From: Sphingomonas lacusdianchii
Lineage (GTDB): Bacteria; Pseudomonadota; Alphaproteobacteria; Sphingomonadales; Sphingomonadaceae
Assembly: GCF_022664395.1 (NCBI RefSeq)
Contig: NZ_JAKRET010000004.1
Coordinates: forward strand, 62,001 to 126,000
Length of the DNA stretch: 64,000 nucleotides
Direction: 5' to 3'
Below the pieces are notes generated by a model. It made no database searches. It had not been told where the DNA came from and saw only the letters and a list, made by a program, of their open reading frames with translations. Every line of letters begins with the position of its first letter. Position 1 is the stretch's first letter. Made by a program: the position numbers and the translations under genes. Shown in pieces: positions 44,620 to 55,112 of this stretch.

Positions 44620-47115
44620 ATGACCCCCCGTTTTTCGCCCGCCGAGGCCGATGCACGCTGGCAGGCGGCATGGAACGATGCCCGGACCTTCGTCGCCGAC
44701 GATGCGTCGCCCAAGCCCAAGCGCTATGTCCTTGAGATGTTTCCCTATCCATCGGGGCGCATCCATATGGGCCATGTCCGCAACTACACGATGGGCGATG
44801 TGCTCGCCCGGTTCCTGCGGATGACCGGTCACGAAGTGCTCCACCCGATGGGGTGGGACGCATTCGGCATGCCCGCCGAGAATGCGGCGATGGAGAAGAA
44901 GGTCCATCCGGGCCAGTGGACCTATGCCAATATCGCGGCGATGAAGGCGCAGTTGAAGCGGCTCGGCCTCGCCTTCGACTGGTCGCGCGAGTTCGCGACC
45001 TGCGATCCCGAATATTACGGGCATGAACAGGCGCTGTTCCTCGAACTGCTGAAAGGCGGTCTGGTCTATCGCAAGGAATCGGCGGTCAACTGGGACCCGG
45101 TCGACATGACCGTGCTGGCCAATGAACAGGTGATCGACGGGCGCGGCTGGCGTTCCGGCGCGCTGGTCGAGAAGCGCAAGCTGAGCCAGTGGTTTCTCAA
45201 GATCACCGACTTTGCCGACGATCTGCTTGCCGGGCTGGGCAGCCTCGACCAGTGGCCCGACAAGGTCCGGTTGATGCAGGAAAACTGGATCGGCAAGTCG
45301 GAAGGGCTGCAATTCGCCTTTGCGCCGGTCGCGCCATTCGATCGGTCGATCGAGGTCTATTCGACCCGGCCCGACACGATCTTCGGCGCGAGCTTCGTCG
45401 CGATCGCCGCCGATCATCCGATCGCGCGGGCGCTGGCGAATGCGAACCCGGACGCGGCGGGGTTCATCGAACTGTGCAAGCAGGGCGGGACCACCGCCGC
45501 CGAACTGGAGACCGCCGAGAAGCTGGGTTTCGATACCGGCTACCGGATGCGGCATCCCTTCGATGCGTCGATCGATCTGCCGGTCTATATCGCCAATTTC
45601 GTGTTGATGGACTACGGCACCGGCGCAGTGATGGGCGTGCCGGCGCATGACCAGCGCGACCTCGATTTCGCGCGGAAATACGGATTGCCGGTCCGCCGCG
45701 TCGTCGCCGATGGCGAGAATGTCGATCCGGTATTCGAAGGCGCCGAAGCCTATACCGGTCCCGGTCGGCTGGTGAATTCCGACTTCCTGAACGACCTCGA
45801 CGTCGCCGCTGCTAAGCGCGCGGTGATCGAGCGCGCCGAAGCGGGCGGCTGGGGCAAGGGTACGACCGTATGGCGCCTGCGCGACTGGGGGGTGAGCCGC
45901 CAGCGTTACTGGGGCACGCCGATCCCGATCGTCCATTGCGACGCGTGCGGCGTGGTGCCCGTGCCGACCGACCAACTGCCGGTCAAGCTGCCCGAGGACG
46001 TGTCGTTCGACATTCCCGGCAATCCGCTCGACCGCCATCCGACGTGGAAGCATGTCGATTGCCCGGCCTGCGGCGCCCCGGCGCGGCGCGAAACCGACAC
46101 GCTCGACACCTTCGTCGATTCGTCATGGTATTTCATCCGCTTCGCCAGCCAGCCTGACGACAAGCCGTTCGACCGCGCCGTCGCGGAAAGCTGGCTGCCG
46201 GTCGGCCAGTATATCGGCGGGGTCGAGCACGCGATCCTGCATCTGCTCTACGCCCGCTTCTGGACGCGGGCGCTCAACCATGTCGGGCTGATCGACCTGA
46301 AGGAGCCGTTCGCCGGCCTGTTTACGCAGGGCATGGTCACGCACGAGACGTACAAGTCGGCGGATGGCCGTTGGTTGGCTCCGTCCGAGGTAAATGACGG
46401 CATCGAGACCGCGACCGGTGATGCGATCACCATCGGCCGCGTCGAGAAGATGTCCAAGTCGAAGAAGAACACGGTCGATCCCGAACCGATTCTCGATCGC
46501 TACGGTGCGGACGCTGCCCGTTGGTTCATGCTCTCCGACAGCCCGCCCGAACGCGACCTGCCGTGGAGCGAGGCCGGGATCGAGGGCGCCGAACGCTTCG
46601 TCAAGCGGGTCTGGAAACTGGTTGCGGGCCATCAGGCGGGGCGCACCAGCCCGGAAGCACTGACCCGTGCCGTCCACCGCACCATCGCCGGCGTCGCAGA
46701 CGACATCACCGCGCTGCAGTTCAACAAGGCGGTGGCCAAGCTCTACACCCTGCTGGGCGAAGCGGAGAAGGCGAAGACCATGTCGGACGCCGACATGGAC
46801 GCGCTGCTGCTGCTGGTCAGCCCGATGATCCCGCATCTGGCGGAAGAAGCCTGGTCGCAGCTTGGCCGCAGCGGGCTGATCGCCGATGCGCCATGGCCGG
46901 TGGTCGATCCGGCAATGCTGGTCGAGGCAGAGGCAACGATCGCGGTGCAGGTCAACGGCAAGCTGCGTGACACGATCGTCCTGCCCAAGGGCATCGCGAA
47001 GGAAGACGCCGAAGCGGCGGCGCTGGCGAGCGAGAAGATCGTCCGCGCGCTGGAGGGCAAGGCTCCGCGCAAGGTCATCGTCGTGCCCGACCGCCTCGTG
47101 AACATCGTCGCATGA
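44620..47115 (+). CDS. leuS: Leucyl-tRNA synthetase
   Basis: An 831-residue class I synthetase. The HIGH motif is HMGH in [16 protein letters not shown] and KMSKS is intact in [11 protein letters not shown]. The editing domain lies between them ([16 protein letters not shown]). It charges tRNA-Leu; a tRNA-Leu gene lies about 1.6 kb downstream. The ATG at 44620 follows DUF3576 by 12 bp. The stop overlaps the lptE start (ATGA). Confidence 0.97.
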   Translation: MTPRFSPAEADARWQAAWNDARTFVADDASPKPKRYVLEMFPYPSGRIHMGHVRNYTMGDVLARFLRMTGHEVLHPMGWDAFGMPAENAAMEKKVHPGQWTYANIAAMKAQLKRLGLAFDWSREFATCDPEYYGHEQALFLELLKGGLVYRKESAVNWDPVDMTVLANEQVIDGRGWRSGALVEKRKLSQWFLKITDFADDLLAGLGSLDQWPDKVRLMQENWIGKSEGLQFAFAPVAPFDRSIEVYSTRPDTIFGASFVAIAADHPIARALANANPDAAGFIELCKQGGTTAAELETAEKLGFDTGYRMRHPFDASIDLPVYIANFVLMDYGTGAVMGVPAHDQRDLDFARKYGLPVRRVVADGENVDPVFEGAEAYTGPGRLVNSDFLNDLDVAAAKRAVIERAEAGGWGKGTTVWRLRDWGVSRQRYWGTPIPIVHCDACGVVPVPTDQLPVKLPEDVSFDIPGNPLDRHPTWKHVDCPACGAPARRETDTLDTFVDSSWYFIRFASQPDDKPFDRAVAESWLPVGQYIGGVEHAILHLLYARFWTRALNHVGLIDLKEPFAGLFTQGMVTHETYKSADGRWLAPSEVNDGIETATGDAITIGRVEKMSKSKKNTVDPEPILDRYGADAARWFMLSDSPPERDLPWSEAGIEGAERFVKRVWKLVAGHQAGRTSPEALTRAVHRTIAGVADDITALQFNKAVAKLYTLLGEAEKAKTMSDADMDALLLLVSPMIPHLAEEAWSQLGRSGLIADAPWPVVDPAMLVEAEATIAVQVNGKLRDTIVLPKGIAKEDAEAAALASEKIVRALEGKAPRKVIVVPDRLVNIVA

Positions 47116-47597
47116 TCCGCGCCGCCGTCCTCGCCGCCGCGCTGTTGCTGGGCGGCTGCGGCCTGCGCCCGCTCTACGGCGGCGGCGAGGGCGGCATGGT
47201 GCGCCAGACGCTGGCGGGGGTCGAGGTCGCGCCGATCGCCGGGCAGAATGGCTGGCTTGTCGCCAATGCGCTGCGCGATCGGCTGCGTGCCGAAGGACCG
47301 GCGCGCTACCGGCTGGAGATCAAACTCGACGACGATATCACCGGCCTGGGCGTGCGGCGCGACGATTCGATCACGCGCGAGCGGCGGACGCTGCGCGCGC
47401 GCTATCAGCTGATCGACCTGACCAACGGCGCGGTGACGCTCGACGCGACCGCCGGATCGGATGCCGGGATCGACGTGGTCCGCTCCGAATATGCGACGAT
47501 CGCGGCGGAGCGCACCGCGCTCGAACGGCTGTCGCTGATCGTCGCCGACCAGATCGTGACGCGGATCGCACTGACGCTCCCCAAGTCGGGCTCGTGA
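47112..47597 (+). CDS. lptE: LPS assembly lipoprotein LptE
   Basis: A 161-residue lipoprotein (lipobox LLLGGCGL followed by RPLYGGG, a highly typical LptE start). LptE plugs the LptD barrel that inserts lipopolysaccharide or lipo-oligosaccharide in the outer membrane. Sphingomonads use glycosphingolipids in place of LPS, so its cargo here may differ. It overlaps leuS by 4 bp and holA by 4 bp. Confidence 0.88.
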   Translation: MIRAAVLAAALLLGGCGLRPLYGGGEGGMVRQTLAGVEVAPIAGQNGWLVANALRDRLRAEGPARYRLEIKLDDDITGLGVRRDDSITRERRTLRARYQLIDLTNGAVTLDATAGSDAGIDVVRSEYATIAAERTALERLSLIVADQIVTRIALTLPKSGS

Positions 47598-48598
47598 AGC
47601 TCCGGCCCGAGCAGGTCGCGGCCAAGCTCGACCGGCCCGGCCCCGATATCCGGCTCTACCTGTTCCACGGGCCGGACACGGCGGGCGCGCTGGCGCTGGC
47701 CGCGCGACTGGCCAAGGGCGTAGGCGAGGGGGCCGAGCGCGTCGACATGGACGGCGCCATGCTGAAGGCACGCCCCGGCCTGCTGGCGGACGAAGCCGCA
47801 TCGATGTCGCTGTTCGGCGACGCCCGCTGCATCCGTGTCACGGGCATGGGCGAGGAATCGGTCGAGGCAGTGACGCTGCTGCTCGCCGCCGAACGTGCCG
47901 GCAATCCGGTCGCCGCGATCGCCCCGACGGTCAAGGGCACGTCGAAGCTGGTGAAGCTGGTCACCGCGTCGCTCAACGCCGTGGCGGTCGCCTGCTACGT
48001 GCCCGATGCGGCGCAGGCGGCGAAGCTGGCGGTGGCGATGGCGCGCGATCAGGGGCTGCGGCTGCTGGGCGACGTACCCGACCGGCTGGCGGCGGTGACG
48101 GCGGGCGACCGTGCGGTGCTGGCCAGCGAGATCGAGAAGCTGGCGCTCTACCTCGACGCATCGCCGGAGCGGCCGCGCGATGCCGATGGCGAGGCGTTCG
48201 ATGCGATCGGCGCCTCGATCGCCGATGCCGAACTGGGCGGGATCGTCAGCGCGATGATCGCGGGCGATGCGGCGGCGGCGGCGCTCCCCGAGATGCCGGG
48301 CGGCGCGATTCCGGTGCTGCGCGCGGTCGCCCGGCGGCTGTTGTCGCTCGCCGAAATGCGTGCGGAGATCGACGACGGCGAGAGCGTCGACCGGGTAATG
48401 GAGCGCCACCGCGTGTTCTTCAAGGAACAGGCCGCGACCGCGACCGCGCTGCGCCGCTGGGACGCGGCCCGGCTCGCCCGCGCGCTCGAACGCGTCCGCG
48501 ATGCCGAGCGCGCGGCACTGTCGGGCAGCGGTCTGGGCGAGGTGATGACCGCCGCCGAGGCAATCGCCATCGCCCGCGCGGCGGCGCGCGGCAAATAA
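47594..48598 (+). CDS. holA: DNA polymerase III delta subunit
   Basis: A 334-residue clamp-loader delta subunit, which opens the sliding clamp. The N-terminal part (LYLFHGPDTAGALALAARL) and the helical C-terminal domain fit HolA. GTG at 47594 overlaps the lptE stop. It ends the DUF3576-leuS-lptE-holA operon, an order kept in many alphaproteobacteria. Confidence 0.9.
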   Translation: MKLRPEQVAAKLDRPGPDIRLYLFHGPDTAGALALAARLAKGVGEGAERVDMDGAMLKARPGLLADEAASMSLFGDARCIRVTGMGEESVEAVTLLLAAERAGNPVAAIAPTVKGTSKLVKLVTASLNAVAVACYVPDAAQAAKLAVAMARDQGLRLLGDVPDRLAAVTAGDRAVLASEIEKLALYLDASPERPRDADGEAFDAIGASIADAELGGIVSAMIAGDAAAAALPEMPGGAIPVLRAVARRLLSLAEMRAEIDDGESVDRVMERHRVFFKEQAATATALRRWDAARLARALERVRDAERAALSGSGLGEVMTAAEAIAIARAAARGK

Positions 48599-48684
48599 TT
48601 CATAAAAGCATTTGCACGACCGGAATGGCGCTGCTAGGGGCACGCTCCTGCCAGCCAAGGGGCCAGCCCCCAAGGTGTTCACGT

Positions 48685-48771
48685 GCGGTCGTGGCGGAAC
48701 TGGTAGACGCGCAACGTTGAGGTCGTTGTGGCCGAAAGGCCGTGGAAGTTCGAGTCTTCTCGACCGCACCA
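48685..48771 (+). tRNA. tRNA-Leu (anticodon GAG), CCA encoded
   Basis: Acceptor stem GCGGTCG / CGACCGC with discriminator A and genomic CCA. The anticodon stem CAACG / CGTTG encloses loop TTGAGGT, giving GAG for CUC/CUU codons. The long variable arm (TGGCCGAAAGGCCG) is the class II hallmark of tRNA-Leu. The T arm reads GGAAG-TTCGAGT-CTTCT. Confidence 0.96.
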
Positions 48772-48773
48772 TT

Positions 48774-48800
48774 CTCCCCCGGCACCGGCCGGGGGGAGAG
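48774..48800. terminator. GC hairpin between tRNA-Leu and the convergent J-like gene
   Basis: CTCCCCCGGC / GCCGGGGGGAG (one bulged G) around ACCG. It lies just after the tRNA CCA and 12 bp from the end of the minus-strand gene; the T tract is poor, so it may act in both directions. Confidence 0.55.
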
Positions 48801-48811
48801 TTACCTTCCAA

Positions 48812-50326
48812 TCAGTTCGATGGGTTCGGCGTTGCGGTGCCGACCTTTGGCTGCATGGCGCGCAGGACGGCCATGCCTTCTTTGCCGCCCTCCAATGCCG
48901 TTTCGAGAAGCGCGATCTCCACGCGGCAAATGTCGTCATGTTCGCCCTTACCCGACAGGGCTTCGACCATCCGCCCTTCGGGCACGCCGCTGCGCCGCAG
49001 GATGTCGTCGATGAACGCGCCGGAAATCTCGAACCGTCCGCTGCCCGTGACCGGTACGCTATCCGACTTCAGGACCGTGCGATGGATCAGTTCCGTTTGG
49101 CGCGCACGCAGGGCTGTCGTGAGGAGCGCCTCTCCGGTCGGGAACCGGAAGTCGTTGCATCTGATCGGGTCGGACGCAGCAAAAGCGCGTTTTCCGTCCA
49201 GATCGAACCGAGCGATATCGCGCAGCAACGCATCCGGTGCATGTGCCAAACCCGAGCTGATGCGGCGGCGGGCGAGATCGTTCAGTATCGATCGCATCTT
49301 CCCTTCGCTGGACGTCGCATTCATTTCGGTGACCGTCGCACGTATCTCGGTCGCGAGTTCCGGATGAATGTCGGCCAGTTGCACTACGCCCTTGCCCGTC
49401 AGTTCGCGCGCGATCTGGTTCGGTTCGGCAACATAGGTGATCCGTGGTGGCGTATCGGGAAGGACATCAGGCTGTCCACCCAGCGAGAAGAATATGCGCA
49501 GCCCGACGACAATGAGGAACATTATCAGCCAGACCGGCACGCCAATGATGGCGGTGTCGGGACCGTCGACATCCGCCACCCGCTGTGGTTCGAGCCAGCT
49601 TTCGACCATCGGATAGCGGTCGCGGATCAGGGACAGGAGCTCGCGTCGCGGTTTCCGTGAGTTCCACAGCGGCGCTCGGCGCTCGTCGCCGCGATTGAGC
49701 TCGACCCAGGCGCGGTGCAGCCGGTGCGCGGGATCGCCGACCAGTTTCGTGAAACGGATCGCCCCGATGCGTTCGACGATCGCCAGCGCTTCTGCTGGCA
49801 GCGCATAGTCGTCGCGGCGGTCGATCCATCCGAACGTCGCCGCAGCAGGTTCGAGCAACGGGTCGCAGCGCGGGATGGTCGCTGCCAGCATCTCGGAGAA
49901 CCAGCGTTCGGCGCTGGCCGCGAAATCGACCTGTTCGAGCCGGGGATCGGCGAGCAGCGCCAACCCGTGATGTTCGATCGCCTCCAGTTCCTCCGGCGTC
50001 GGCGGTGCGTCATGGTCGGGGAACAGCAGGGCTTCGAGCGCGTGGAAATGTGCGTTGATCGCTTCGTGAAAGGCCGCGAGTTCTGGATCGGTTTCCGGCT
50101 CACTCTCCACGGATGGTACGGGCGGGAGGTCGGCTTCGAGAGCCGGCCCGGTGACCACCTCGGCCACCCCCGCCAACGCGGCATCCCGCGCCGCCCGCAG
50201 TGCCGCGAAGCCCGCCGGATCGGCGTCTACATCCATCGCCTTCAGCCGGGCGGCATAGGCCTTGCGGATGGCGCTGCGGTCGGTCGTCGGGTCGAGGTCG
50301 AGAGTCGCCCAAATGCCGTGCTTCAC
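48812..50326 (-). CDS. J-like domain membrane protein, HscC-associated
   Basis: A 504-residue protein. The first 50 residues (WATLDLDPTTDRSAIRKAYA and AARLKAMDVDADPAGF) resemble the J-domain variant found beside hscC genes. The catalytic HPD tripeptide is absent (the loop reads MDVDADP). An acidic, Pro-rich linker and helical domain follow, then one membrane helix (about 275-297, GVPVWLIMFLIVVGLRIFF), then a 200-residue C-terminal domain, probably periplasmic. It overlaps hscC by 4 bp on the same strand, and the two likely work together. Confidence 0.7.
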   Translation of the reverse strand: MKHGIWATLDLDPTTDRSAIRKAYAARLKAMDVDADPAGFAALRAARDAALAGVAEVVTGPALEADLPPVPSVESEPETDPELAAFHEAINAHFHALEALLFPDHDAPPTPEELEAIEHHGLALLADPRLEQVDFAASAERWFSEMLAATIPRCDPLLEPAAATFGWIDRRDDYALPAEALAIVERIGAIRFTKLVGDPAHRLHRAWVELNRGDERRAPLWNSRKPRRELLSLIRDRYPMVESWLEPQRVADVDGPDTAIIGVPVWLIMFLIVVGLRIFFSLGGQPDVLPDTPPRITYVAEPNQIARELTGKGVVQLADIHPELATEIRATVTEMNATSSEGKMRSILNDLARRRISSGLAHAPDALLRDIARFDLDGKRAFAASDPIRCNDFRFPTGEALLTTALRARQTELIHRTVLKSDSVPVTGSGRFEISGAFIDDILRRSGVPEGRMVEALSGKGEHDDICRVEIALLETALEGGKEGMAVLRAMQPKVGTATPNPSN

Positions 50327-52029
50327 AGGAAGCGCTCGCCTTCGATCTGGTCGAGCGCCGCGCCGAACGCCGTGCGCGCTTCTGCGATGATCCGGTCGTC
50401 CTGCGTTGCCAGCGCGTTTTCGAATTGGCCGAGCATATGGCCGATCGCGGCGCGGGTATCGCCGAGGAAGGATTCATAGGCTCGCCGCGCCCGCGCCAGC
50501 AGCGCCGCGTTGACCGCATCGTCGCGCGGATGGACCTTCAGTGCCGCCAGCGCGGCGCGGCGCTTCGCCAGTTCGGCGGGGTCGGGGGCGTCCTCGTCGT
50601 CGACGATCACCAGATTGCGGGTCATGCCCGTCTCCGGCACGCTGACGTCGATTTCGAGCAGCCCCGACGTGTCGTAGCTGAAGCGGCATTCCACCGTGAC
50701 CTCGCCCGCGCGGCGCGGGGGGACGGGCACGGTGATCTCGCCCAGCTTGACGTTGCCCGATACTTCGCGCGCCTCACCCTGATAGACGCCGAACTGGACC
50801 CTGGTCTGCTGATTGGACAGCGTCGAGAAGGTCGAGACGCGGCTGATCGGCACCGCCGAATTGCGTTCGATGATCGGCGAGAACAGCCCGGTGCGAAACC
50901 CGCCGCGTCCGTCGGGCTCGCTGGTATCAACGCCCAGCGTGAACGGGCAGACATCGGTCAGCCGGATTTCCTCCAGCCCGGCGTCGCGCGCCAGCAGCCC
51001 GGCCTGCACTGCCGCGCCCATCGCCACCGCATGATCGGGATGGACGGTGGTCGCCGGGAACCGCCCGAACATCCGCGTGACCGCGCGGCGCACGATCGGC
51101 ATCCGCGTGGCCCCCCCGACCAGCACGACTTCGGACAGGGTGGCGGCGGCGATGTTGCTGTCGCGCAGCGAGCGCAGCACGGGTTCGCGGATGCGCTGAA
51201 GCAGGCCGCCGGCGGCTTCCTCGAACGCACTGGCGGTCACCGGCACGGTCAGCGCGGTATCGCCGATGGTGACGCTGAAGTCGGCGCCGTCCTGCTCGCT
51301 CAGCGCCCGGCGGCAGCGTTCGGCGGCTTGCGCCAGCAGCGCGGTGGCCCGGTCGGGAGGCAGCTTCGCCAGCAATCCCTGCGGATCGAGCGTGGCGCGA
51401 GCCAGCGCGATCAGACAGTCGTTGAAATCGTCGCCGCCCAGCCGGTTGTCGCCGGCCGAGGCGCGCACCTCGATCACGCCGTCGAACATCTCGACGATCG
51501 ACACGTCGAAGGTGCCGCCGCCCAGATCGAAGACGAGGAACGGTTCGTGATCGGCACGGTCGGCAATGCCGAAGGCGAGGGCGGCTGCGGTCGGTTCGTT
51601 GATGAGCCGGCGGATCGGCAACCCGGCCAGTTCGCCCGCCCGCCTTGTCGCCTTGCGCTGCCGATCGTTGAAATAGGCCGGGACGGTGACGACCGCTTCG
51701 GTCACGCTTTCGCCGGTGAACGCTTCGGCATCGCGCTTCAGGCTGGCGAGGACCAGCGCCGACAGCGCCTCGGAATCGAAGTCGCGTTTGGCGAGCTTTA
51801 CCGTCTCGCGTGTGCCGATGCGCCGCTTGAAGCTGGTGACGGTGCGGTCGGGATGGGTCGCCATCCGGTCGCGCGCCGCCTGTCCGACCAGCACCGCATT
51901 GTCGTCGCCGATACTGACCGCCGAGGGGGTCAGATAATCGCCCAGCGCATTGGGAACCATGACCGGCGCATCGTCGCGCCAGATCGCGCAAGCGCTGTTG
52001 GTCGTTCCCAGATCGATGCCGACGATCAT
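50323..52029 (-). CDS. hscC: Hsp70 chaperone HscC
   Basis: A 568-residue DnaK-family protein, shorter than DnaK (about 638). The ATPase domain is intact (GIDLGTTNSACAIW, LVFDLGGGTFDVS, VVLVGGATRMPIV) and the substrate domain is shortened, as in HscC. The ATG at 52029 has AAGGGGA upstream; the frame stays open further but that part has no match. It is followed by an overlapping J-like gene, its probable co-chaperone. HscC has no well-defined client set; in E. coli it affects stress and transcription phenotypes. Confidence 0.9.
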   Translation of the reverse strand: MIVGIDLGTTNSACAIWRDDAPVMVPNALGDYLTPSAVSIGDDNAVLVGQAARDRMATHPDRTVTSFKRRIGTRETVKLAKRDFDSEALSALVLASLKRDAEAFTGESVTEAVVTVPAYFNDRQRKATRRAGELAGLPIRRLINEPTAAALAFGIADRADHEPFLVFDLGGGTFDVSIVEMFDGVIEVRASAGDNRLGGDDFNDCLIALARATLDPQGLLAKLPPDRATALLAQAAERCRRALSEQDGADFSVTIGDTALTVPVTASAFEEAAGGLLQRIREPVLRSLRDSNIAAATLSEVVLVGGATRMPIVRRAVTRMFGRFPATTVHPDHAVAMGAAVQAGLLARDAGLEEIRLTDVCPFTLGVDTSEPDGRGGFRTGLFSPIIERNSAVPISRVSTFSTLSNQQTRVQFGVYQGEAREVSGNVKLGEITVPVPPRRAGEVTVECRFSYDTSGLLEIDVSVPETGMTRNLVIVDDEDAPDPAELAKRRAALAALKVHPRDDAVNAALLARARRAYESFLGDTRAAIGHMLGQFENALATQDDRIIAEARTAFGAALDQIEGERFL

Positions 52030-52120
52030 GCCTGTCCCCTTGGTATACGGAGACAGGGTGTAGCGCGCCGGCTTCGTCAGGCAACGGGGGCGCGTTCGTC
52101 CCTTGGAACGACGGTCGCGA

Positions 52121-53446
52121 TCAGAACTCCGCGACCTTGCCCCAGGACGATTGTTCGAACCGGTCGGGATGATAGGGTTTGGGGTCGACGATCGGCTCCG
52201 CCCCGCTGACCACATCGGCGATCAGATGCCCGGCGCCGGGGCCGATGCCGAAGCCGTGCCCGCTGAACCCCGATGCCAGCACGAAGCCGGGCAGGCTCGC
52301 CATCTCACCGATGCCGGGGACGCCGTCGGGGGTGCTGTCGACATAACCCGCCCATGCCCCGGTCACCGCCCGTTCGCGCAGACGCGGCATCATCTCCAGC
52401 GCGCGCGCATGGGTGCGTTTGACGGTCGCGGCGTCGGGCGTCGGGTCGAGGATACGCATCCGCTCCATCGGCGTCGGCCTGTCGAGCTTCCAGCGCCTGA
52501 CGTTCTCATGGCCCGACTGCACCCCTTCCAGCCCGCCCGGCGACAGCTTGCGCCAGCGCCGCAGGAACATCGGCAGGAACTGGGTCGAGAAGCGCAGGAA
52601 TTGCGGGGTCGGGTCGACCTTACCGCTGCCGCTGATCGACAGGGTATAGCCGCCATCGCCGCGCCGAGTTATCGAGATAAAGTCGCTGTGCATCGCCGGC
52701 GGGAAAATTTCCTCGCCCGGCCCGACCGACATGACGGTCTGGCGGATCGTCGCCTGCGGAAAGCGGATGCCATATTGGTAGCAGAAGGACGACGCCCATG
52801 CGCCGGCCGACAGCACCGCGATCTTCGTGCGGATCACGCCCTGTTCGGTGACGACGGCAGACAGCCGACCGCCCTCGGTCTCCAGCCCACGCACCGCGCA
52901 TTGCTGATGCACCGTGCCGCCCAGTGCCATGATCGCGCGGGCGACGGCCGGCGCGGCGCGCGACGGGTCGGCGGTGCCGTCGGTGGGGGAGAAGACACCG
53001 CCCTTCCACGCCTTGTTGCTGAACCGGCCGCGCTCGGTCGCCTCGGCGGACGACAGCATGTGCGTGGTGACCCCGGCGGTGCGCGCGAAATCGCGCCAGC
53101 GTGCCCAGCCGGCGATCTCGGCCTCGTTATCGCTCAGATAGAGCAGGCCGCAGCGGCTGAAGCCGGTATCCTCGCCGGTGTCGGCGGCGAACTGCTCCCA
53201 CAGGTCGAGCGCCTTGGTCGCCATCGGCAGCTCGCGCGCGTCGCGGTTCTGCTGGCGGCACCAGCCCCAGTTGCGGCTGGATTGCTCGCCGCCGATGCGA
53301 CCCTTTTCGACCAGCGCGACCTTCAGCCCGCGCTTGGCGAGGTAATAGGCGGTGAAGCTGCCCACGATCCCCCCGCCGATGACCACCACATCGGCGGTCG
53401 CGGGCAGGTCGGGGGTCGAATCGACGAACGTCAGCGGTGCGGGCAT
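52121..53446 (-). CDS. FAD-dependent amine/amino-acid oxidoreductase (DAO family)
   Basis: A 441-residue flavoprotein. The dinucleotide-binding motif VVVIGGGIVGSFTAYYLAKR is at about 20-39, with a DAO-type C-terminal half (GYVDSTPDGVPGIGEM, GFSGHGFGIGPGAG). Family members oxidise D-amino acids, N-methyl or secondary amino acids to imines. It lies in the same-strand catabolic block with RidA, DSD1 and aldehyde dehydrogenase genes, which fits imine formation from a D-amino acid or amine. The exact substrate cannot be deduced. Confidence 0.88.
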   Translation of the reverse strand: MPAPLTFVDSTPDLPATADVVVIGGGIVGSFTAYYLAKRGLKVALVEKGRIGGEQSSRNWGWCRQQNRDARELPMATKALDLWEQFAADTGEDTGFSRCGLLYLSDNEAEIAGWARWRDFARTAGVTTHMLSSAEATERGRFSNKAWKGGVFSPTDGTADPSRAAPAVARAIMALGGTVHQQCAVRGLETEGGRLSAVVTEQGVIRTKIAVLSAGAWASSFCYQYGIRFPQATIRQTVMSVGPGEEIFPPAMHSDFISITRRGDGGYTLSISGSGKVDPTPQFLRFSTQFLPMFLRRWRKLSPGGLEGVQSGHENVRRWKLDRPTPMERMRILDPTPDAATVKRTHARALEMMPRLRERAVTGAWAGYVDSTPDGVPGIGEMASLPGFVLASGFSGHGFGIGPGAGHLIADVVSGAEPIVDPKPYHPDRFEQSSWGKVAEF

Positions 53447-53486
53447 TCCGATAGGCTCCAGCAGTTCCGGTACAGGGGAGGGACGC

Positions 53487-54686
53487 TCAGAGATATTTGA
53501 GCCAGCGAATGTCCTTGCGGCGCTTCTTCAGGTTCGAGAACCAGCGCGTGGGGAAGTAGAGCGGCACGATCATCGCGACCCACATCAGCCAGATCCAGTG
53601 GATCGACGGGAAGCCGAACACCTCGCCATGGTTGAGGCCGAAGACCGCCACCGCGCCGAGGTACAGCGTACGCAGGACATAAAGGTGGAAGAGGTAGAAG
53701 AACATCGGCGCGCCGCCGAGCACCGACAGCCAGCCGGTGACCCGCGCATCGGCGATCCGGTCGAACAGCGCGAGCAGCAGCAGCCCGGTGCCCAGCGTCG
53801 CCAGCACGAACAGCAGCGACGGCGGATATTTGGTAAGCGCGAGGAAGCTCATCACCGTGCGCAGCGGCGATCCCGGCACCACGAACCACGGCGTGTCGCC
53901 ATAGACGTTGGCGAACCGCAGCACGAGGAAGCCGGCGAGCATGGCGAGGCCGGTCAGCGCCAGCCGCCGCTGCCGCGTCGTCACGTCCAGCCGCGCGAAC
54001 CACGGCCCGATCGTCCAGCCGAGGCAGATGACCCCGATCCATGGCAGGAGCGGATAGCTGAAGCGGATCGGCAACCCGCCGAGCGTGATCGTGCCGCGCT
54101 CATGCAGCAGCGACCAAAGCGCGTAGAAGGGATGCTCGGGCGGCAGGACGATCGGGTCGAGCAGATTATGCCCGGCGACGATCGCCACGCCGATCGCGGC
54201 GATCACGGCATGGGGCAGGCGGATCAACCCGGCGAGCACGATCATGCTCAACCCGATCGCCCAGATCACCTGCAGATAGACGATCGTGAACGGAAATTCC
54301 GCACGCCACACGAAGTTGACGACGGTCAGTTCGAGCAGCACGAGGAACAGGCCGCGCTTCAGGAGGAAGGCGACCGTCTCGGCCTTGCTGTGCTTCTGCG
54401 CATAGAGATAGGCGCCGAGACCCGTCAGCGCGACGAAGACCGGGGCGCAGATCTGGCTGGTCATCCGGCTGAAGAAGCTGTCGGGCGCGACGGTCAGCGC
54501 ATCGACCGGATCGCCGATCGGCACCCACAGCAGGAACGCCTCGCGGATATGGTCGAGCAGCATCAGGACCATCACGAAACCGCGCAACGCGTCGATACTG
54601 ACCAGCCGCGCGCCCGCCGCCGCCTTTGCCACGGGGGGCGGGGCGGTTCGGCCGGGAAAGGGGCGGTCCGTCGGGATGCTGGCCAT
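53487..54686 (-). CDS. DUF1624/heparan-alpha-glucosaminide acetyltransferase-like membrane protein
   Basis: A 399-residue protein with about ten hydrophobic helices. The start of the membrane part, RLVSIDALRGFVMVLMLLDHIRE, has the Asp-x-x-Arg-Gly and conserved His of this acyltransferase-like superfamily. The family moves acyl groups or has unknown roles. The ATG at 54686 has GGAG upstream; a TTG further up is less likely. It sits between RidA and the FAD oxidoreductase in the same-strand block, but its part in the pathway is unclear. Confidence 0.75.
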   Translation of the reverse strand: MASIPTDRPFPGRTAPPPVAKAAAGARLVSIDALRGFVMVLMLLDHIREAFLLWVPIGDPVDALTVAPDSFFSRMTSQICAPVFVALTGLGAYLYAQKHSKAETVAFLLKRGLFLVLLELTVVNFVWRAEFPFTIVYLQVIWAIGLSMIVLAGLIRLPHAVIAAIGVAIVAGHNLLDPIVLPPEHPFYALWSLLHERGTITLGGLPIRFSYPLLPWIGVICLGWTIGPWFARLDVTTRQRRLALTGLAMLAGFLVLRFANVYGDTPWFVVPGSPLRTVMSFLALTKYPPSLLFVLATLGTGLLLLALFDRIADARVTGWLSVLGGAPMFFYLFHLYVLRTLYLGAVAVFGLNHGEVFGFPSIHWIWLMWVAMIVPLYFPTRWFSNLKKRRKDIRWLKYL

Positions 54687-54712
54687 GGAAAACTCCGTTG
54701 GTGGGAGAAGGG

Positions 54713-55111
54713 TCAACCCTGCGGCAGCAGCGCGACGGCGTCGATTTCGACCAGATAGCCGTAATGCAGCTCGGGCACCGGCACGACGGTACGTGCCGGC
54801 CGTGCCTCGCCCAGCTTCGCGGCATAGACGCCGTTGAAGCGCGGCCAGTTCTCGACCCCGACGATATAGGCGTTGACGCGCGCCAGTTGCGCAGGGCTGC
54901 CCCCGGCGGCGGTCAGGATCGCCAGCATGTTGTCGATCGCTTGCGCCGCCTGCGCCTCGAAGGCCATGTCGTCCAAAGGCTGCTTGTCGGCACGGATCGG
55001 CAACTGGCCGGAGATATACAGGTGATCGCCCGCCCGTATTGCCTGCGCATAATGGCCGGCGGGGAAGGGGGCGTCGTCGGTCAGCACCGGCCGGATCGTC
55101 ACGTCGGTCAC
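54713..55111 (-). CDS. RidA-family enamine/imine deaminase
   Basis: A 132-residue RidA (YjgF/YER057c/UK114) protein with the typical blocks YISGQLPIRADKQPLDD and ARVNAYIVGVENW. The Arg in PARTVVPVPEL marks the imine-hydrolysing subgroup. The GTG at 55111 starts 1 bp after the DSD1 stop. RidA hydrolyses reactive imines/enamines released by PLP enzymes or amine oxidases, which are its neighbours here. Confidence 0.9.
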   Translation of the reverse strand: MTDVTIRPVLTDDAPFPAGHYAQAIRAGDHLYISGQLPIRADKQPLDDMAFEAQAAQAIDNMLAILTAAGGSPAQLARVNAYIVGVENWPRFNGVYAAKLGEARPARTVVPVPELHYGYLVEIDAVALLPQG

Positions 55112-55112
55112 C

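Noticed and set aside
53352..54758. A 468-codon open frame on the plus strand with Glu/Gln/Arg-rich text
   Set aside because: Antisense to the DUF1624-like membrane gene, whose hydrophobic helices explain the polar antisense reading.
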